Below, one piece after another: positions 42,228 to 50,619 of a stretch of DNA of 64,000 nucleotides. Positions within the stretch are counted from its first letter, which is position 1. Every line of letters starts with the position of its first letter. Source of the stretch: Clostridia bacterium (GTDB lineage Bacteria > Bacillota > Clostridia > Christensenellales > Aristaeellaceae); NCBI GenBank assembly GCA_017429695.1, contig JAFROK010000031.1:156284-220283 (forward strand), read 5' to 3'. The position numbers and the translations under genes were made by a program. The notes under the pieces were generated by a model. It saw only the letters and a list, made by a program, of their open reading frames with translations, was not told the DNA's origin and did not search any database.

Positions 42228-43001
42228 ATGCCCCGTTTTTCCTGGTTCCATCCTGAAAAAACCGATCCGGAAGAATCCAATGCCAATTCCATCATGCTCT
42301 CCATCATCTTTTATTTCATTTTCGGTCTCCTTCTCATGTTCCTCAAGGACCAGGCCATCCAGATCTGTGCCTACGCCCTGGCCGCCCTGCTGATCCTCTT
42401 CGGCGGATATCAGGTTTTTGCCTTTATCAGCGCCCCGGTCACGCGGAAACTGACGGAGCCACGCCTGGCTATCGGCCTGGTCTCCCTCCTGGCAGGTATC
42501 CTCCTTGCCTTCCGCCCCACCGCGCTGGACCAGCTGTTCCCGGTCATCTGGGGCCTGTCGCTGCTTTTCGGCGGCTTCATCAAAATACAATATGCTTCCG
42601 TCCAGTACACCCTGAAAATGGAGAAATGGTGGATCATGCTGATCTTCGCCCTGGTCTCGCTGCTGATCGGCATCGCCGCTTTAACCCGTCCCGGTTTCCT
42701 GGGCGATAACCAGGACCTGATCATCGGCATCATGCTCATTCTGGAAGCCGTGCTCGATGTCATTGTCTTCTTCCTGATGAATCGCGCCAAAAAGAAAATG
42801 GCGGTCTATAACGGCGGCATGGCCATTCCGGTCCAGGAAAATCCCGTCCCGGCTGCAGCTGCTGCGGCGCCTGCTGCTCCTGCCGCGGCTCCGGCGCCCG
42901 CTCCTGCTCCCGAACCCGCACCGGCTCCGGCACCTGTTCCTGTTCCTGAACCCGCACCGGCGCCCGTGCCTGATCCCGCTCCGGTTTCTCCCGAAGAGTA
43001 A
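42228..43001 (+). CDS. DUF308 (HdeD-like) membrane protein with Pro/Ala tail
   Basis: 257 residues. Six hydrophobic segments between about 22 and 185, arranged as pairs in the HdeD/DUF308 manner (for example LLILFGGYQVFAFI and GIMLILEAVLDVIVFFLM). The C-terminal 55 residues are almost only Ala, Pro, Val and Glu (PAPAPAPEPAPAPAPVPVPE), a flexible arm probably on the cytoplasmic side. AAGGAG precedes the start. The sirtuin gene follows after 28 nt. Function unknown; acid stress is described only for HdeD itself. Confidence 0.8.
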   Translation: MPRFSWFHPEKTDPEESNANSIMLSIIFYFIFGLLLMFLKDQAIQICAYALAALLILFGGYQVFAFISAPVTRKLTEPRLAIGLVSLLAGILLAFRPTALDQLFPVIWGLSLLFGGFIKIQYASVQYTLKMEKWWIMLIFALVSLLIGIAALTRPGFLGDNQDLIIGIMLILEAVLDVIVFFLMNRAKKKMAVYNGGMAIPVQENPVPAAAAAAPAAPAAAPAPAPAPEPAPAPAPVPVPEPAPAPVPDPAPVSPEE

Positions 43002-43028
43002 ATGCAACCATTGTGGAGGTAAATCGCC

Positions 43029-43745
43029 ATGGCATACGAGAAATTGCAGCAATATGTGGATGAAAGCAGCCGCATTGTCTTCTTCGGCGGGGCCGGCGTC
43101 TCAACGGAAAGCGGAATCCCTGATTTCCGAAGCGTCGACGGCCTGTATCACCAGAAATATGACTATCCCCCGGAAGAAATCCTTTCCCATTCATTCTATG
43201 TCTCCAAACCGGCCGAGTTTTTCCGTTTTTACCGGGATAAACTGCTCGTGCCGGATGTAAAGCCTAACGCAGCCCACCTGAAGCTCGCCGAATGGGAAAA
43301 GCAGGGAAAGCTCATCGGCATCGTCACCCAGAATATCGACGGACTCCATCAGGCCGCCGGAAGCAAGCTCGTCTACGAGCTCCATGGCAGCGTCCACCGG
43401 AATTACTGCCAGAAGTGCCGCAAATTCTTCCCGCCGGAATATATCCGCGACAGCCAGGATCCCGTTCCCATGTGTCCCTGCGGCGGCCGGATCAAGCCGG
43501 ATGTGGTGCTCTATGAGGAAGGCCTGGATAACGATGTCGTTTCCGGCGCCATCGACGCCATCTCCCATGCCGATCTCCTCATCGTCGCCGGCACAAGCCT
43601 CACCGTTTATCCGGCAGCCGGCCTCATCCGGTATTTCCGCGGCAAGCATATCGTCCTCATCAACCGGGACGCCACCCCCATGGACCGTGAATGCGACCTG
43701 GTCATTCATGATAAAGTCGGCCAGGTGCTGTCCTCCTTGCATTAA
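43029..43745 (+). CDS. cobB: NAD-dependent protein deacylase (sirtuin, CobB-like)
   Basis: 238 residues. The NAD-binding motif GGAGVSTESGIPDFRS and TQNIDGLHQAAG are followed by the catalytic histidine in ELHGSVHRN. The zinc cysteines are C-x2-C in YCQKCRKF and C-x-C in MCPCGG. GTSLTVYPAAGL closes the fold. Removes acyl groups from lysines. The domain is complete and stand-alone, so I read it as metabolic rather than a defence effector. A good terminator follows. Confidence 0.94.
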   Translation: MAYEKLQQYVDESSRIVFFGGAGVSTESGIPDFRSVDGLYHQKYDYPPEEILSHSFYVSKPAEFFRFYRDKLLVPDVKPNAAHLKLAEWEKQGKLIGIVTQNIDGLHQAAGSKLVYELHGSVHRNYCQKCRKFFPPEYIRDSQDPVPMCPCGGRIKPDVVLYEEGLDNDVVSGAIDAISHADLLIVAGTSLTVYPAAGLIRYFRGKHIVLINRDATPMDRECDLVIHDKVGQVLSSLH

Positions 43746-43779
43746 ACCTTTCCCCTTACGAGGCTTTGTTTTTCCATGC

Positions 43780-43806
43780 GATGCTTCTCCCGAAGCATCT
43801 TTTTTT
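43780..43806 (+). terminator. Terminator after the sirtuin gene
   Basis: GATGCTTC (43780-43787), loop TCCC, GAAGCATC (43792-43799), seven T. Confidence 0.9.
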
Positions 43807-43840
43807 ACAATTCTGATGAATATATGTACAATCTGTTTCA

Positions 43841-43869
43841 TTTACATTTCAAAAATAAAATGATATAAT
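43841..43869 (+). promoter_or_regulatory. Promoter of the MotAB/ZorAB-like operon
   Basis: TTTACA (43841-43846) and TATAAT (43864-43869) with 17-nt spacing, plus a TGn extension directly before the -10. Confidence 0.75.
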
Positions 43870-43901
43870 TTTTTATCCTTTGTTTTTCAGGAGGATCTGT
43901 T

Positions 43902-45164
43902 ATGCCTGATTTGTCTCTGGCTGATATATTGGTCTACGCGGCGATTGCCGTTGTCACGCTCATCGGTGTTTTCAAATGCCTGGTTCCTCTGTATACAACT
44001 TCATCCGCCCTGCGCCGGGCCATCAGCCGCCTCCAGCAGGAAGCCGGCCAGATTACGGACCATCCCGTCTGGCAGGAATCCCGTTTTGTCGGCAACCGCC
44101 TCCGGGGCAGCTGGCTGCGCTTCCTGCAGAATGCGGAACAGCTGGACCGCCGGGGCCTCCCGACGAATGTGGAAGATTATATCAACGATGATACCGTCAC
44201 CCATGGGCCGGGAAACGCCACCCTCGCGGAGCTGATCCCGAATCTGCTCACCTCCCTCGGTATTCTCGGCACCTTCATGGGCCTTTATAGGGGCCTGTCC
44301 ACCCTGGATTTTGCAGATTCCGCCCGCCTGATCGAAGGCATCCCGAACCTGTTGTCCGGCATGCAGTTCGCCTTTGGAACCTCGGTTGCGGGTATCAGCT
44401 GCAGCCTGGTTTTCAATATGCTCAACCGCATCCTGCAAGGCGCCAGCTACCGGGCGATCGATGATTTCGTCACCTCCTTCACCCAGCTGGCCATGTCCCG
44501 TCCCCTGGATAATGATGTCCAGCTGATCTGTCAGAACCAGGACCGGAACTTTATGCTCCAGGGCATCAACGACAACCTGGTGGACCGCCTGGCCGATTCC
44601 GTCGGCCGCTCCATGACTCATGCCATGACCCCGGTCACCGAAACCATGGACCGCTTCATCGTCGGCGCAACCCGGAACCAGATTGAAGGCGTCAACCATA
44701 TTGTCGCCCGCTTCCTGGAGGAAATGGACCGGCGCCTTGGCAACAATTTCTCCGCCATGGCCGGCGCAATGAACCAGGTCACCCAGAGCCAGATCACCGC
44801 CGCTCAGAAGACCGGCGAAACCCTTTCTGCGGCGGACGGCATTGTTAAAAACGCACGTTCCCTGCAGGAAGTGACGGGCAGCATCCTGGATAAATTCGAT
44901 GCCTATCTTTCTGCCATCAATATGGTTCGCGAGCGGGATGAAAACTATGAAAAGCGCACTGCCGACTTGCTGGCCAAAATGCAGCAGGATAACAAAGAGC
45001 TTTCCGTCCTCATGGCGGACCTCAGCAAAACCGTCCAGAGCCTGAATGATATTTCCGTCCCGGCTGAAACCACGCTTTCGGAAATCAGCAAGGTCATGGC
45101 TTCCCTGAATGACCGTGTTCAGGTCATTTCCGATACTGTTTCTTCCCTTTCCAAGGAGGTTTGA
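43902..45164 (+). CDS. MotA/TolQ/ExbB-family channel subunit with long tail (ZorA-like)
   Basis: 420 residues. One N-terminal helix (about 8-30), then a cytoplasmic segment and two conserved channel helices. The first contains NLLTSLGILGTFMGLYRGL (114-132), the second GMQFAFGTSVAGISCSLVF (153-171). These are the signature sequences shared by ZorA, ExbB, TolQ and MotA. A helical cytoplasmic tail of roughly 240 residues follows, unlike ExbB/TolQ and like a short ZorA tail. It would form the pentameric stator around the next gene's product. AGGAGGA precedes the start. No flagellar genes are nearby. Confidence 0.85.
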   Translation: MPDLSLADILVYAAIAVVTLIGVFKCLVPLYTTSSALRRAISRLQQEAGQITDHPVWQESRFVGNRLRGSWLRFLQNAEQLDRRGLPTNVEDYINDDTVTHGPGNATLAELIPNLLTSLGILGTFMGLYRGLSTLDFADSARLIEGIPNLLSGMQFAFGTSVAGISCSLVFNMLNRILQGASYRAIDDFVTSFTQLAMSRPLDNDVQLICQNQDRNFMLQGINDNLVDRLADSVGRSMTHAMTPVTETMDRFIVGATRNQIEGVNHIVARFLEEMDRRLGNNFSAMAGAMNQVTQSQITAAQKTGETLSAADGIVKNARSLQEVTGSILDKFDAYLSAINMVRERDENYEKRTADLLAKMQQDNKELSVLMADLSKTVQSLNDISVPAETTLSEISKVMASLNDRVQVISDTVSSLSKEV

Positions 45165-45168
45165 TCCC

Positions 45169-46197
45169 ATGGCGCGTCAGCGAATCCATAATCGGCGCGC
45201 TGCCCGCGGTTCTGTCGGCGGAGGCGCAAGCTGGATCAGCTATTCGGACATGATGGCTGCTCTGGTATTGATTTTTGTCCTCATCCTGACCTACAGCCTT
45301 TCCCATTATTTTTCCATGCTGGAGGAAAAAAACCATCTCCTCAGCATGAGTCTTGAAGAATTGGAAGCGAAGGACCTGCAGCTCCGCCAGAGCATGCACG
45401 AGCTGGGCCATGCCACCCAGGAACTGGATCTCAAAACCAGGGACCTGAACCTGAAAACCAAAGAGCTGGATCAGGCTAAAACAGACCTGGAAGAAAAGGA
45501 ACTGCTTCTCCTGGAACAGCAGGACCAGCTGATTGTCATGCGGGATGTCCTGAATGCAAAGGAAAGCGAGCTCGCGTCCTCCCGTTCCGAACTGGAAGCG
45601 GCCCAGCTCCGCCTGGCGGAACAGCAGCAGGCCATGCAGCTCCAGGCAGCCCGGATCGATTCCCTCGCCGGCCTTCGCCGCACGATGATCTCGGATCTTT
45701 CCGCCACCTTTGCCCAGGCCGGCATCGATGCCAATGTGGATGATAAAGGCAATATCGTCCTCAACAGCTCCGTCTTCTTTGAGGTCAACCAGTCCACCAT
45801 CCGCGCGGAAGGCCAGGCGCTCCTGAATCGTTTTATTCCTGTGTATCTCAGCGTGCTGCTTCGCGATGAATATGCCGATTATCTCGGCGAAATCATCATT
45901 GAGGGACATACGGATTCAACCGGCACCTATGAAAAGAACCTGAAGCTCAGCCAGGAACGCGCCCTGCAGGTTGCGCTCTACTGTCTGAATATGGATTCGC
46001 TTTCCGTCCAGCAGAAGGATATGCTCAAGCAGATCCTGACCGCCAAGGGCCGCAGCAATTCCGATCCGATCCTGGTGAACGGTGTGGAGGATAAGGATGC
46101 CTCTCGCCGCGTGGAATTCAAGTTCAGCCTGAAGGATGACCAGCTGATTGATGAAATGAATCAGATTCTGAAACAGCAGAATTTGGGGAATGAATAA
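45169..46197 (+). CDS. MotB/ZorB-like protein: one membrane helix, coiled coil, OmpA-type peptidoglycan domain
   Basis: 342 residues. A basic N-tail is followed by SWISYSDMMAALVLIFVLIL, with D27 as the predicted proton-carrying aspartate. Residues 48-168 form a regular coiled coil, including the near-heptad run LDLKT/RDLNLKT/KELDQAK. The OmpA/MotB-type domain (about 195-325) contains IIIEGHTDSTGTYEKN and LSQERALQVALY, the peptidoglycan-binding signature. The ATG at 45169, 8 nt after AAGGAGGT, is preferred to in-frame upstream codons. The coil is much longer than in MotB, giving a reach of perhaps 15 nm (inference). Confidence 0.88.
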   Translation: MARQRIHNRRAARGSVGGGASWISYSDMMAALVLIFVLILTYSLSHYFSMLEEKNHLLSMSLEELEAKDLQLRQSMHELGHATQELDLKTRDLNLKTKELDQAKTDLEEKELLLLEQQDQLIVMRDVLNAKESELASSRSELEAAQLRLAEQQQAMQLQAARIDSLAGLRRTMISDLSATFAQAGIDANVDDKGNIVLNSSVFFEVNQSTIRAEGQALLNRFIPVYLSVLLRDEYADYLGEIIIEGHTDSTGTYEKNLKLSQERALQVALYCLNMDSLSVQQKDMLKQILTAKGRSNSDPILVNGVEDKDASRRVEFKFSLKDDQLIDEMNQILKQQNLGNE

Positions 46198-46749
46198 ATG
46201 AAAGCTTTCGCGATTTTTCTGATAGTCCTCTGCCTCCTGGCCCTGGGTGGCAGCGTGTACCTGCTCACCGCCTCCAACCTGGGCGCCTCTTCCGTCCGGT
46301 GCGATGTCTTCTGGCTGGATCATGATATTGAACTGCGCAATCACCTGCTCTCCCAGCTGGAATCCGGCACTTTCACCGGCATCTGCTTCCAGCCGGAGGA
46401 TGATCTCCTGTCTTCCTCCGAAAAATACCAGGTCTGCCTCTGGACCGTGCGCGTGGACAACCATACAATGCTGCCGGCCCGGGCAGTGGAATTCCAGGTG
46501 GTTCCCTTCAATCAGTTTGACATCCTGCAGTTCGACCTGGATTCCGTCCTCTCCGATACGCCGGTCGAACATATCATCCCCGCCGGCACCTCAGCAGAAA
46601 TCAGAATCGGCATGATCGTTCTCGCCAGGGATCAGCAAACCGCCCTCGGCCGGACAGACAACCGGAATGCCACCATCACCTGGTATCTGGACGGCTTTCC
46701 CTTCCCCGGCTCCAACGGCAAAAACGGAAAGCTGGTCCTCACGCCGTAA
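46198..46749 (+). CDS. Small membrane-anchored extracytoplasmic protein, third gene of the ZorAB-like operon
   Basis: 183 residues, starting immediately at the end of the previous stop codon, so translationally coupled. An N-terminal hydrophobic helix (AIFLIVLCLLALGGSVYLL) anchors a beta-rich domain of about 155 residues with VCLWTVRVDNHTMLPARAVE and IIPAGTSAEIRIGMIVLA, which reads like an immunoglobulin-type sandwich. It does not resemble ZorC, ZorD or ZorE. I recognise no family. An accessory that regulates or caps the motor outside the membrane is a guess from position. Confidence 0.75.
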   Translation: MKAFAIFLIVLCLLALGGSVYLLTASNLGASSVRCDVFWLDHDIELRNHLLSQLESGTFTGICFQPEDDLLSSSEKYQVCLWTVRVDNHTMLPARAVEFQVVPFNQFDILQFDLDSVLSDTPVEHIIPAGTSAEIRIGMIVLARDQQTALGRTDNRNATITWYLDGFPFPGSNGKNGKLVLTP

Positions 46750-46764
46750 GCCCCGGTGCCATGA

Positions 46765-46797
46765 AAAAAACGCCCGTGCGATGCATGAGCGTTTTTT
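46765..46797. terminator. Bidirectional terminator shared by the ZorAB-like operon and the opposing RNA
   Basis: AAAAAACGC (46765-46773) pairs with GCGTTTTTT (46789-46797); inner stem CGTGC/GCATG with loop GAT. T-runs lie on both strands. Confidence 0.9.
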
Positions 46798-46985
46798 GAT
46801 ACCCCAGGGAACCGATGCTCCCGTTTTTTCACCCGCTATGTAAAGCAGGCTGGTGCCCTGCCGGCTGACTCTGCCGTCCCCTGGCGTATAAATACGGGGG
46901 CGTGGCATATCAGCCATTGGACCCGGGCTCCATTTTTTGAAATGTGGGGAAAACCGGAAAGCTGTCGCGAACCCCAGGAGAACTG
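46765..46985 (-). ncRNA. Structured non-coding RNA of about 220 nt, family not identified
   Basis: It has a consensus promoter upstream and a strong terminator at its end, with no plausible coding frame. The core is a multi-part hairpin at 46863-46915: GGCTGA/TCAGCC, TGCC/GGCA, CCCC/GGGG and CGTA/TACG, with internal loops between them. GCAGG/CCTGC (near 46845), CATTT/AAATG (near 46935) and TGGGG/CCCCA form further helices. I do not see the hallmarks of RNase P, tmRNA or SRP RNA. The size and hosts would suit 6S or the raiA-motif RNA, but I cannot confirm either by eye. Confidence 0.75.
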
Positions 46986-46990
46986 TCATA

Positions 46991-47019
46991 ATTATATCGA
47001 TTTCCGACCAGATCGTCAA
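46991..47019 (-). promoter_or_regulatory. Consensus promoter of the structured RNA
   Basis: Minus-strand TTGACG (47019-47014) and a perfect TATAAT (46996-46991), 17-nt spacing. It lies just beyond the icd stop codon, so the RNA is transcribed independently. Confidence 0.8.
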
Positions 47020-47051
47020 TACCCGTCTTTCGACTTCCGGATATTTGTGCT

Positions 47052-48251
47052 TCAGGCCTGGATTCTCGCGGCAATTTCTTTCATAAACGCCGTGGAATTC
47101 ACCGCTTTCGCCTCTCCGTCATACATGTTCGCCAGGTCTTTGGTCATAATGCCAGCGTTAATGGTGTCCATCGTGGCTTTCTCCAGCGTGTCGGCGAATT
47201 TCGTGAGGTCGTCCAGCCCGTCCAGTTCCCCGCGCTTCCGCAGTGCGCCGCTCCAGGCGAAAATCGTGGCCACCGGGTTTGTGCTGGTTTCCTCTCCCTT
47301 CAGATACCGGTAATAGTGCCTGGTCACAGTGCCGTGCGCCGCTTCATATTCAAACTGCCCGTTCGGGCTCACCAGCACGGAGGTCATCATCGCCAGCGAC
47401 CCAAAAGCCGTGGCGATCATGTCGCTCATCACGTCCCCGTCATAGTTTTTACATGCCCAGATAAACCCGCCTTCCGACCGGACCACCCGGGCCACCGCGT
47501 CGTCAATCAGCGTATAGAAGTAGGTGATGCCGGCTTCTTCAAACTGCTTTTTGTATTCTGCTTCGTAGATTTCCGCAAAGATATCCTTGAACCGGTGGTC
47601 ATATGTCTTGCTGATGGTATCCTTCGTTGAAAACCACAGGTCCTGTTTCACGCTCAGCGCGTACTGGAAACAGCTGTGTGCAAAGGATTCAATGGACTTG
47701 TCCAGGTTATGGATGCCCTGGATAATCCCCGGCCCTTTGAAATCAAATATCGTCTGCCGGATGCTTTCCCCGTCTTCCCCGGTATAAACCAGTTCCGCTT
47801 TTCCCGCGCCCGGAATCCTGATTTCGGAATTTTTATAAACGTCGCCGTAGGCGTGGCGCGCAATGGTAATCGGCTTTTTCCAGGAGCGGACCGCCGGATG
47901 GACACCGTTCACCAGAATCGGCGCGCGGAATACCGTGCCGTCCAGGATCGCCCGGATTGTTCCGTTGGGGCTCTTCCACATTTCCTTCAGGTTGTATTCC
48001 TCAACCCGCTGGGCGTTCGGCGTAATCGTGGCGCATTTCACGGCCACGCCGTATTTTTTCGCCGCGTTGGCGCTGTCAATCGTCACCTGGTCGTTCGTTT
48101 CGTCCCGGTGTTTCAACCCCAGGTCATAGTATTCCGTTTTCAGGTCTACAAAGGGGCAAATCAGTATTTCCTTAATCTGTCCCCAGAGAATCCGGGTCAT
48201 TTCGTCCCCGTCCATTTCAACAAGCGGTGTTTTCATCTGGATCTTAGCCAT
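47052..48251 (-). CDS. icd: Isocitrate dehydrogenase, NADP-dependent (eukaryotic-like type)
   Basis: 399 residues. The subfamily II opening [11 protein letters not shown] is followed by the substrate loop [20 protein letters not shown], the [18 protein letters not shown] metal site near residue 265 and [18 protein letters not shown] for the cofactor. This is the homodimeric form found in eukaryotes and some clostridia, not the E. coli type. Produces 2-oxoglutarate and NADPH. The structured-RNA gene follows downstream on the same strand. Confidence 0.95.
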   Translation of the reverse strand: MAKIQMKTPLVEMDGDEMTRILWGQIKEILICPFVDLKTEYYDLGLKHRDETNDQVTIDSANAAKKYGVAVKCATITPNAQRVEEYNLKEMWKSPNGTIRAILDGTVFRAPILVNGVHPAVRSWKKPITIARHAYGDVYKNSEIRIPGAGKAELVYTGEDGESIRQTIFDFKGPGIIQGIHNLDKSIESFAHSCFQYALSVKQDLWFSTKDTISKTYDHRFKDIFAEIYEAEYKKQFEEAGITYFYTLIDDAVARVVRSEGGFIWACKNYDGDVMSDMIATAFGSLAMMTSVLVSPNGQFEYEAAHGTVTRHYYRYLKGEETSTNPVATIFAWSGALRKRGELDGLDDLTKFADTLEKATMDTINAGIMTKDLANMYDGEAKAVNSTAFMKEIAARIQA

Positions 48252-48301
48252 TTTTGTCTTCTGCCTCCGTCACTGGAAATCAAAAAGAAAATGATCCGTA
48301 A

Positions 48302-48334
48302 TAAAGAAACCTCACAGATTTTACCCTGTGAGGT
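48302..48334 (-). terminator. Terminator after the secreted-protein gene
   Basis: Minus-strand ACCTCACAG, 8-nt loop, CTGTGAGGT, then TTTCTTTAT; about 50 nt after the stop at 48386. Confidence 0.75.
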
Positions 48335-48385
48335 GCCTTCCTATCAATATGTTCCCATGAAAAACAACACAGAAACAACGGTGTT

Positions 48386-49123
48386 TTACCTGAAATCATA
48401 TTCTGCAGCCGCGGAATCCGGTTCCGGGGTCGCCGTGGCAAACACTTCAAAATGGGTGAATTCGTCGTCGGAATAATACCCTTCGTAGTCTTCGCTCACG
48501 CCGCTTTCCGGATCAATTCCCCTTACGTAGGTATTGCCGATGATCATGTCGCTTCCCTTCCATTCGGGATCCATCGGAAAAACCATCGTCATCTGCAGCC
48601 AGTTTTTTCCGTCGTGATACTGGTCCGGATAATAGGCGTAGTAGAATCTCGGAATGTTCCCGCTCAGTTCCTCATATTCTTCCACAAAAGAGTTCTTCGG
48701 TTCCTTCTTCGCCTGTTCCGCCCGGTCCGCCGGAACGGCGATGGCCGTTTCCTCCGTTATGTTTTCCCGGTACAGCGCCATAATCATCGATGCCGCTATC
48801 GCGGGAAACCGGTCACAGTCACAAACCCGCAGCTGCAGGATGTTCATCCGGTCGTTCAGCAGTGAAACCGTTATTTCAACGTCTTCCGGGGCCTCCGCTT
48901 TGCTGTCCCGGACAATGCCGAGCGTCGCAATTCCCGGATACAGCTCAAAAATCCGGTTCACCGGCATCTCGCCCTGCTTTTCCAGGTATTCATTGGCTGT
49001 TTCAATGTAGGTTTTCAGCCGCTGCTGTCCCGGCGTGTCGGTGACCCATGCAAGCTCCCCGAAAGCCGCTTGCAGCAGCATCACGCATATCACTGCCGCC
49101 GTCAGGAAACCGCGTTTCACCAT
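48386..49123 (-). CDS. Secreted protein of unknown function
   Basis: 245 residues with a signal peptide (AAVICVMLLQAAFGELA). A mixed alpha/beta domain follows, with VEITVSLLNDRMNILQLRVC, FPAIAASMIMALY and a C-terminal WLQMTMVFPMDPEWKGSDM. I recognise no family; no catalytic motif is visible. The start overlaps the end of the kinase-like gene by 7 nt, so the two are translated together. Its own terminator follows. Confidence 0.7.
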   Translation of the reverse strand: MVKRGFLTAAVICVMLLQAAFGELAWVTDTPGQQRLKTYIETANEYLEKQGEMPVNRIFELYPGIATLGIVRDSKAEAPEDVEITVSLLNDRMNILQLRVCDCDRFPAIAASMIMALYRENITEETAIAVPADRAEQAKKEPKNSFVEEYEELSGNIPRFYYAYYPDQYHDGKNWLQMTMVFPMDPEWKGSDMIIGNTYVRGIDPESGVSEDYEGYYSDDEFTHFEVFATATPEPDSAAAEYDFR

Positions 49124-49764
49124 TCAATGCCTTCTTCTTCCAGTTTCTTTCCCCGGATTTCAATACATTTGCATATCAGCTCCACCGTACCTTCAATCCC
49201 CAGAGCGGCTGTATCCACACACAGGTGATAATTATCCACGTTGCCCCATGTGCCGGTCGCGTAGTAATTGTAGTAGTTGGCCCGCTGCTTGTCCGCTTTC
49301 CGGATATGTTCCTCCGCGTGAATCGGGTCCACGCCGTACAGTTCCACAATGCGTTTGATCCTGTCTTCCACCGGCGCCTTGATAAATACGTTCACCAGGT
49401 TCCGGTGGTCGCGCAGCACATAATCGGCGCACCGGCCGACAATGACGCAGGGCCCCGCGTCGGCAATCCGGCGGATCGTGTCAAACTGGGCCAGGAATAT
49501 CCGGTGGTTCAGTGGCATATCAATGTACATGCCGGCGTCTCCCCGTCCCTGCACGTTGCCGAACATTGAAAAGATGCTCTTCTTTTCCTGTTTCTCGTCA
49601 AAGTTTTCCATCACTTCCTGGCAGATGCCGCTGTCTTTGGATGCTTCAACCAGCAGTTCCTTGTCGTAGAAAGGAATCTCCAGTTTTTCAGCCAGCAGTT
49701 TTGCAACATAACGTCCGCCGGAACCGTATTGCCGTCCGACAGTGATAATAGGCTTGAATCCCAT
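49117..49764 (-). CDS. Cytidylate-kinase-like family protein
   Basis: 215 residues. It begins KPIITVGRQYGSGGRYVAKL, the P-loop variant GRxxGSGG of the cytidylate-kinase-like family (PF13189), followed by LEIPFYDKELL and CVIVGRCADYVLRDH. Lid residues RIKRIVELYGVD come next. Family members are common in clostridia, but their substrate is unproven, and true Cmk is usually a different gene. ATG 49764 is chosen because AAAGGA is 10 nt upstream; the in-frame GTG at 49773 is too close to it. Confidence 0.85.
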   Translation of the reverse strand: MGFKPIITVGRQYGSGGRYVAKLLAEKLEIPFYDKELLVEASKDSGICQEVMENFDEKQEKKSIFSMFGNVQGRGDAGMYIDMPLNHRIFLAQFDTIRRIADAGPCVIVGRCADYVLRDHRNLVNVFIKAPVEDRIKRIVELYGVDPIHAEEHIRKADKQRANYYNYYATGTWGNVDNYHLCVDTAALGIEGTVELICKCIEIRGKKLEEEGIEW

Positions 49765-49937
49765 GCAATTCACGTCCTTTCTGCCAGATATCCCGTCCTG
49801 TTTGTCTTCTGTATTATATTATATTCGCATTTCATTCCCTTCTTTCCTGCTCCGTCCGGTTAAATCCTTGTTTTTCCGTTCATTTCGTGTTATGCTTCGT
49901 TAGGTTTGACCCATGCTGAAAAATCCCGGAGGAACTT

Positions 49938-50558
49938 ATGAAATCAGTCCTGAATGCCGATAAGCTGAAGAATCATTTTATATACAGCTGGTGGAAATAT
50001 CTCATCGTGCTCATCGCCGGCACCCTCGGCATCAATTTCCTTTATGTCGTTTCCGAGCCCCGCGTTCCGGATAATCAAAAGCTCGAAGTCATCGTCTGCG
50101 GCTCCTCCCTCGACCTGGATTTCAATGTATACATGGAGCAGGTCTGCGCCAATGAAATGCCCGATATTCTGGAAACCGACGTCACCGTGATCCCGGATGA
50201 TGAAACCGCCCTGCAGTATCTCACCGTCCGCATCGGTACCCAGGGCGGCGACCTCTATATCCTCCCGAAAAAACTTTTCGATACGCTCTCTTCCAACGGT
50301 GCCCTTCTCCCGCTGGAAAATGACAAGGAACTTCTTTCCATTCTTTCCGCTTTCAATCCGGAAGATTTTGCCTGGGGCACGGAGGCCAATTCCCGCGATA
50401 TACACCTCTACGGCATCTCGCTCAAATACCTCTCCGGCCTCAATTCGTTCTTCTGGCTGAACGACGGTTACCTTGCCGTCCTCCGTTACGGCAAAAATCT
50501 CGACAACGCCGTCGAATTCCTCCATATCCTCGCCCGGGATATGAAAACCACCCCCTGA
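49938..50558 (+). CDS. Membrane-anchored protein of unknown function
   Basis: 206 residues. A short basic N-terminus leads into one membrane helix (YLIVLIAGTLGINFLYVV). The extracytoplasmic part contains LEVIVCGSSLDLDFNVYMEQ and DLYILPKKLFDTLSSNGALLPL. That order of strands and helices recalls a trimmed solute-binding-protein lobe, which I offer only as a possibility. GGAGG precedes the start. Monocistronic, ending at a terminator. Confidence 0.7.
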   Translation: MKSVLNADKLKNHFIYSWWKYLIVLIAGTLGINFLYVVSEPRVPDNQKLEVIVCGSSLDLDFNVYMEQVCANEMPDILETDVTVIPDDETALQYLTVRIGTQGGDLYILPKKLFDTLSSNGALLPLENDKELLSILSAFNPEDFAWGTEANSRDIHLYGISLKYLSGLNSFFWLNDGYLAVLRYGKNLDNAVEFLHILARDMKTTP

Positions 50559-50582
50559 TCAGACTACCTGCAGGCATCATAA

Positions 50583-50619
50583 AACCGGAGCAGCTTCATC
50601 AGCCGCCCCGGTTGTTTTT
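50583..50619. terminator. Terminator after the 49938 gene, usable from both sides
   Basis: AACCGG (50583-50588) pairs with CCGGTT (50608-50613), extended by GC/GC and GC/GC inside; T-run at 50615-50619. The opposing gene ends at 50618. Confidence 0.75.

Noticed and set aside
43029-43745. Sirtuin as part of a defence cassette with the motor operon
   Set aside because: It is a full, canonical zinc sirtuin with its own terminator; the motor operon starts from a separate promoter.
43902-46749. A complete Zorya defence system
   Set aside because: Only the ZorA- and ZorB-like parts are present. No ZorC, ZorD helicase or ZorE nuclease motif occurs in the flanking 10 kb, so I call it a ZorAB-like unit only.
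46591-47019. A 142-codon minus-strand frame over the intergenic region
   Set aside because: It spans the bidirectional terminator and the structured RNA and runs antisense into the third motor gene; no ribosome site and no family resemblance.
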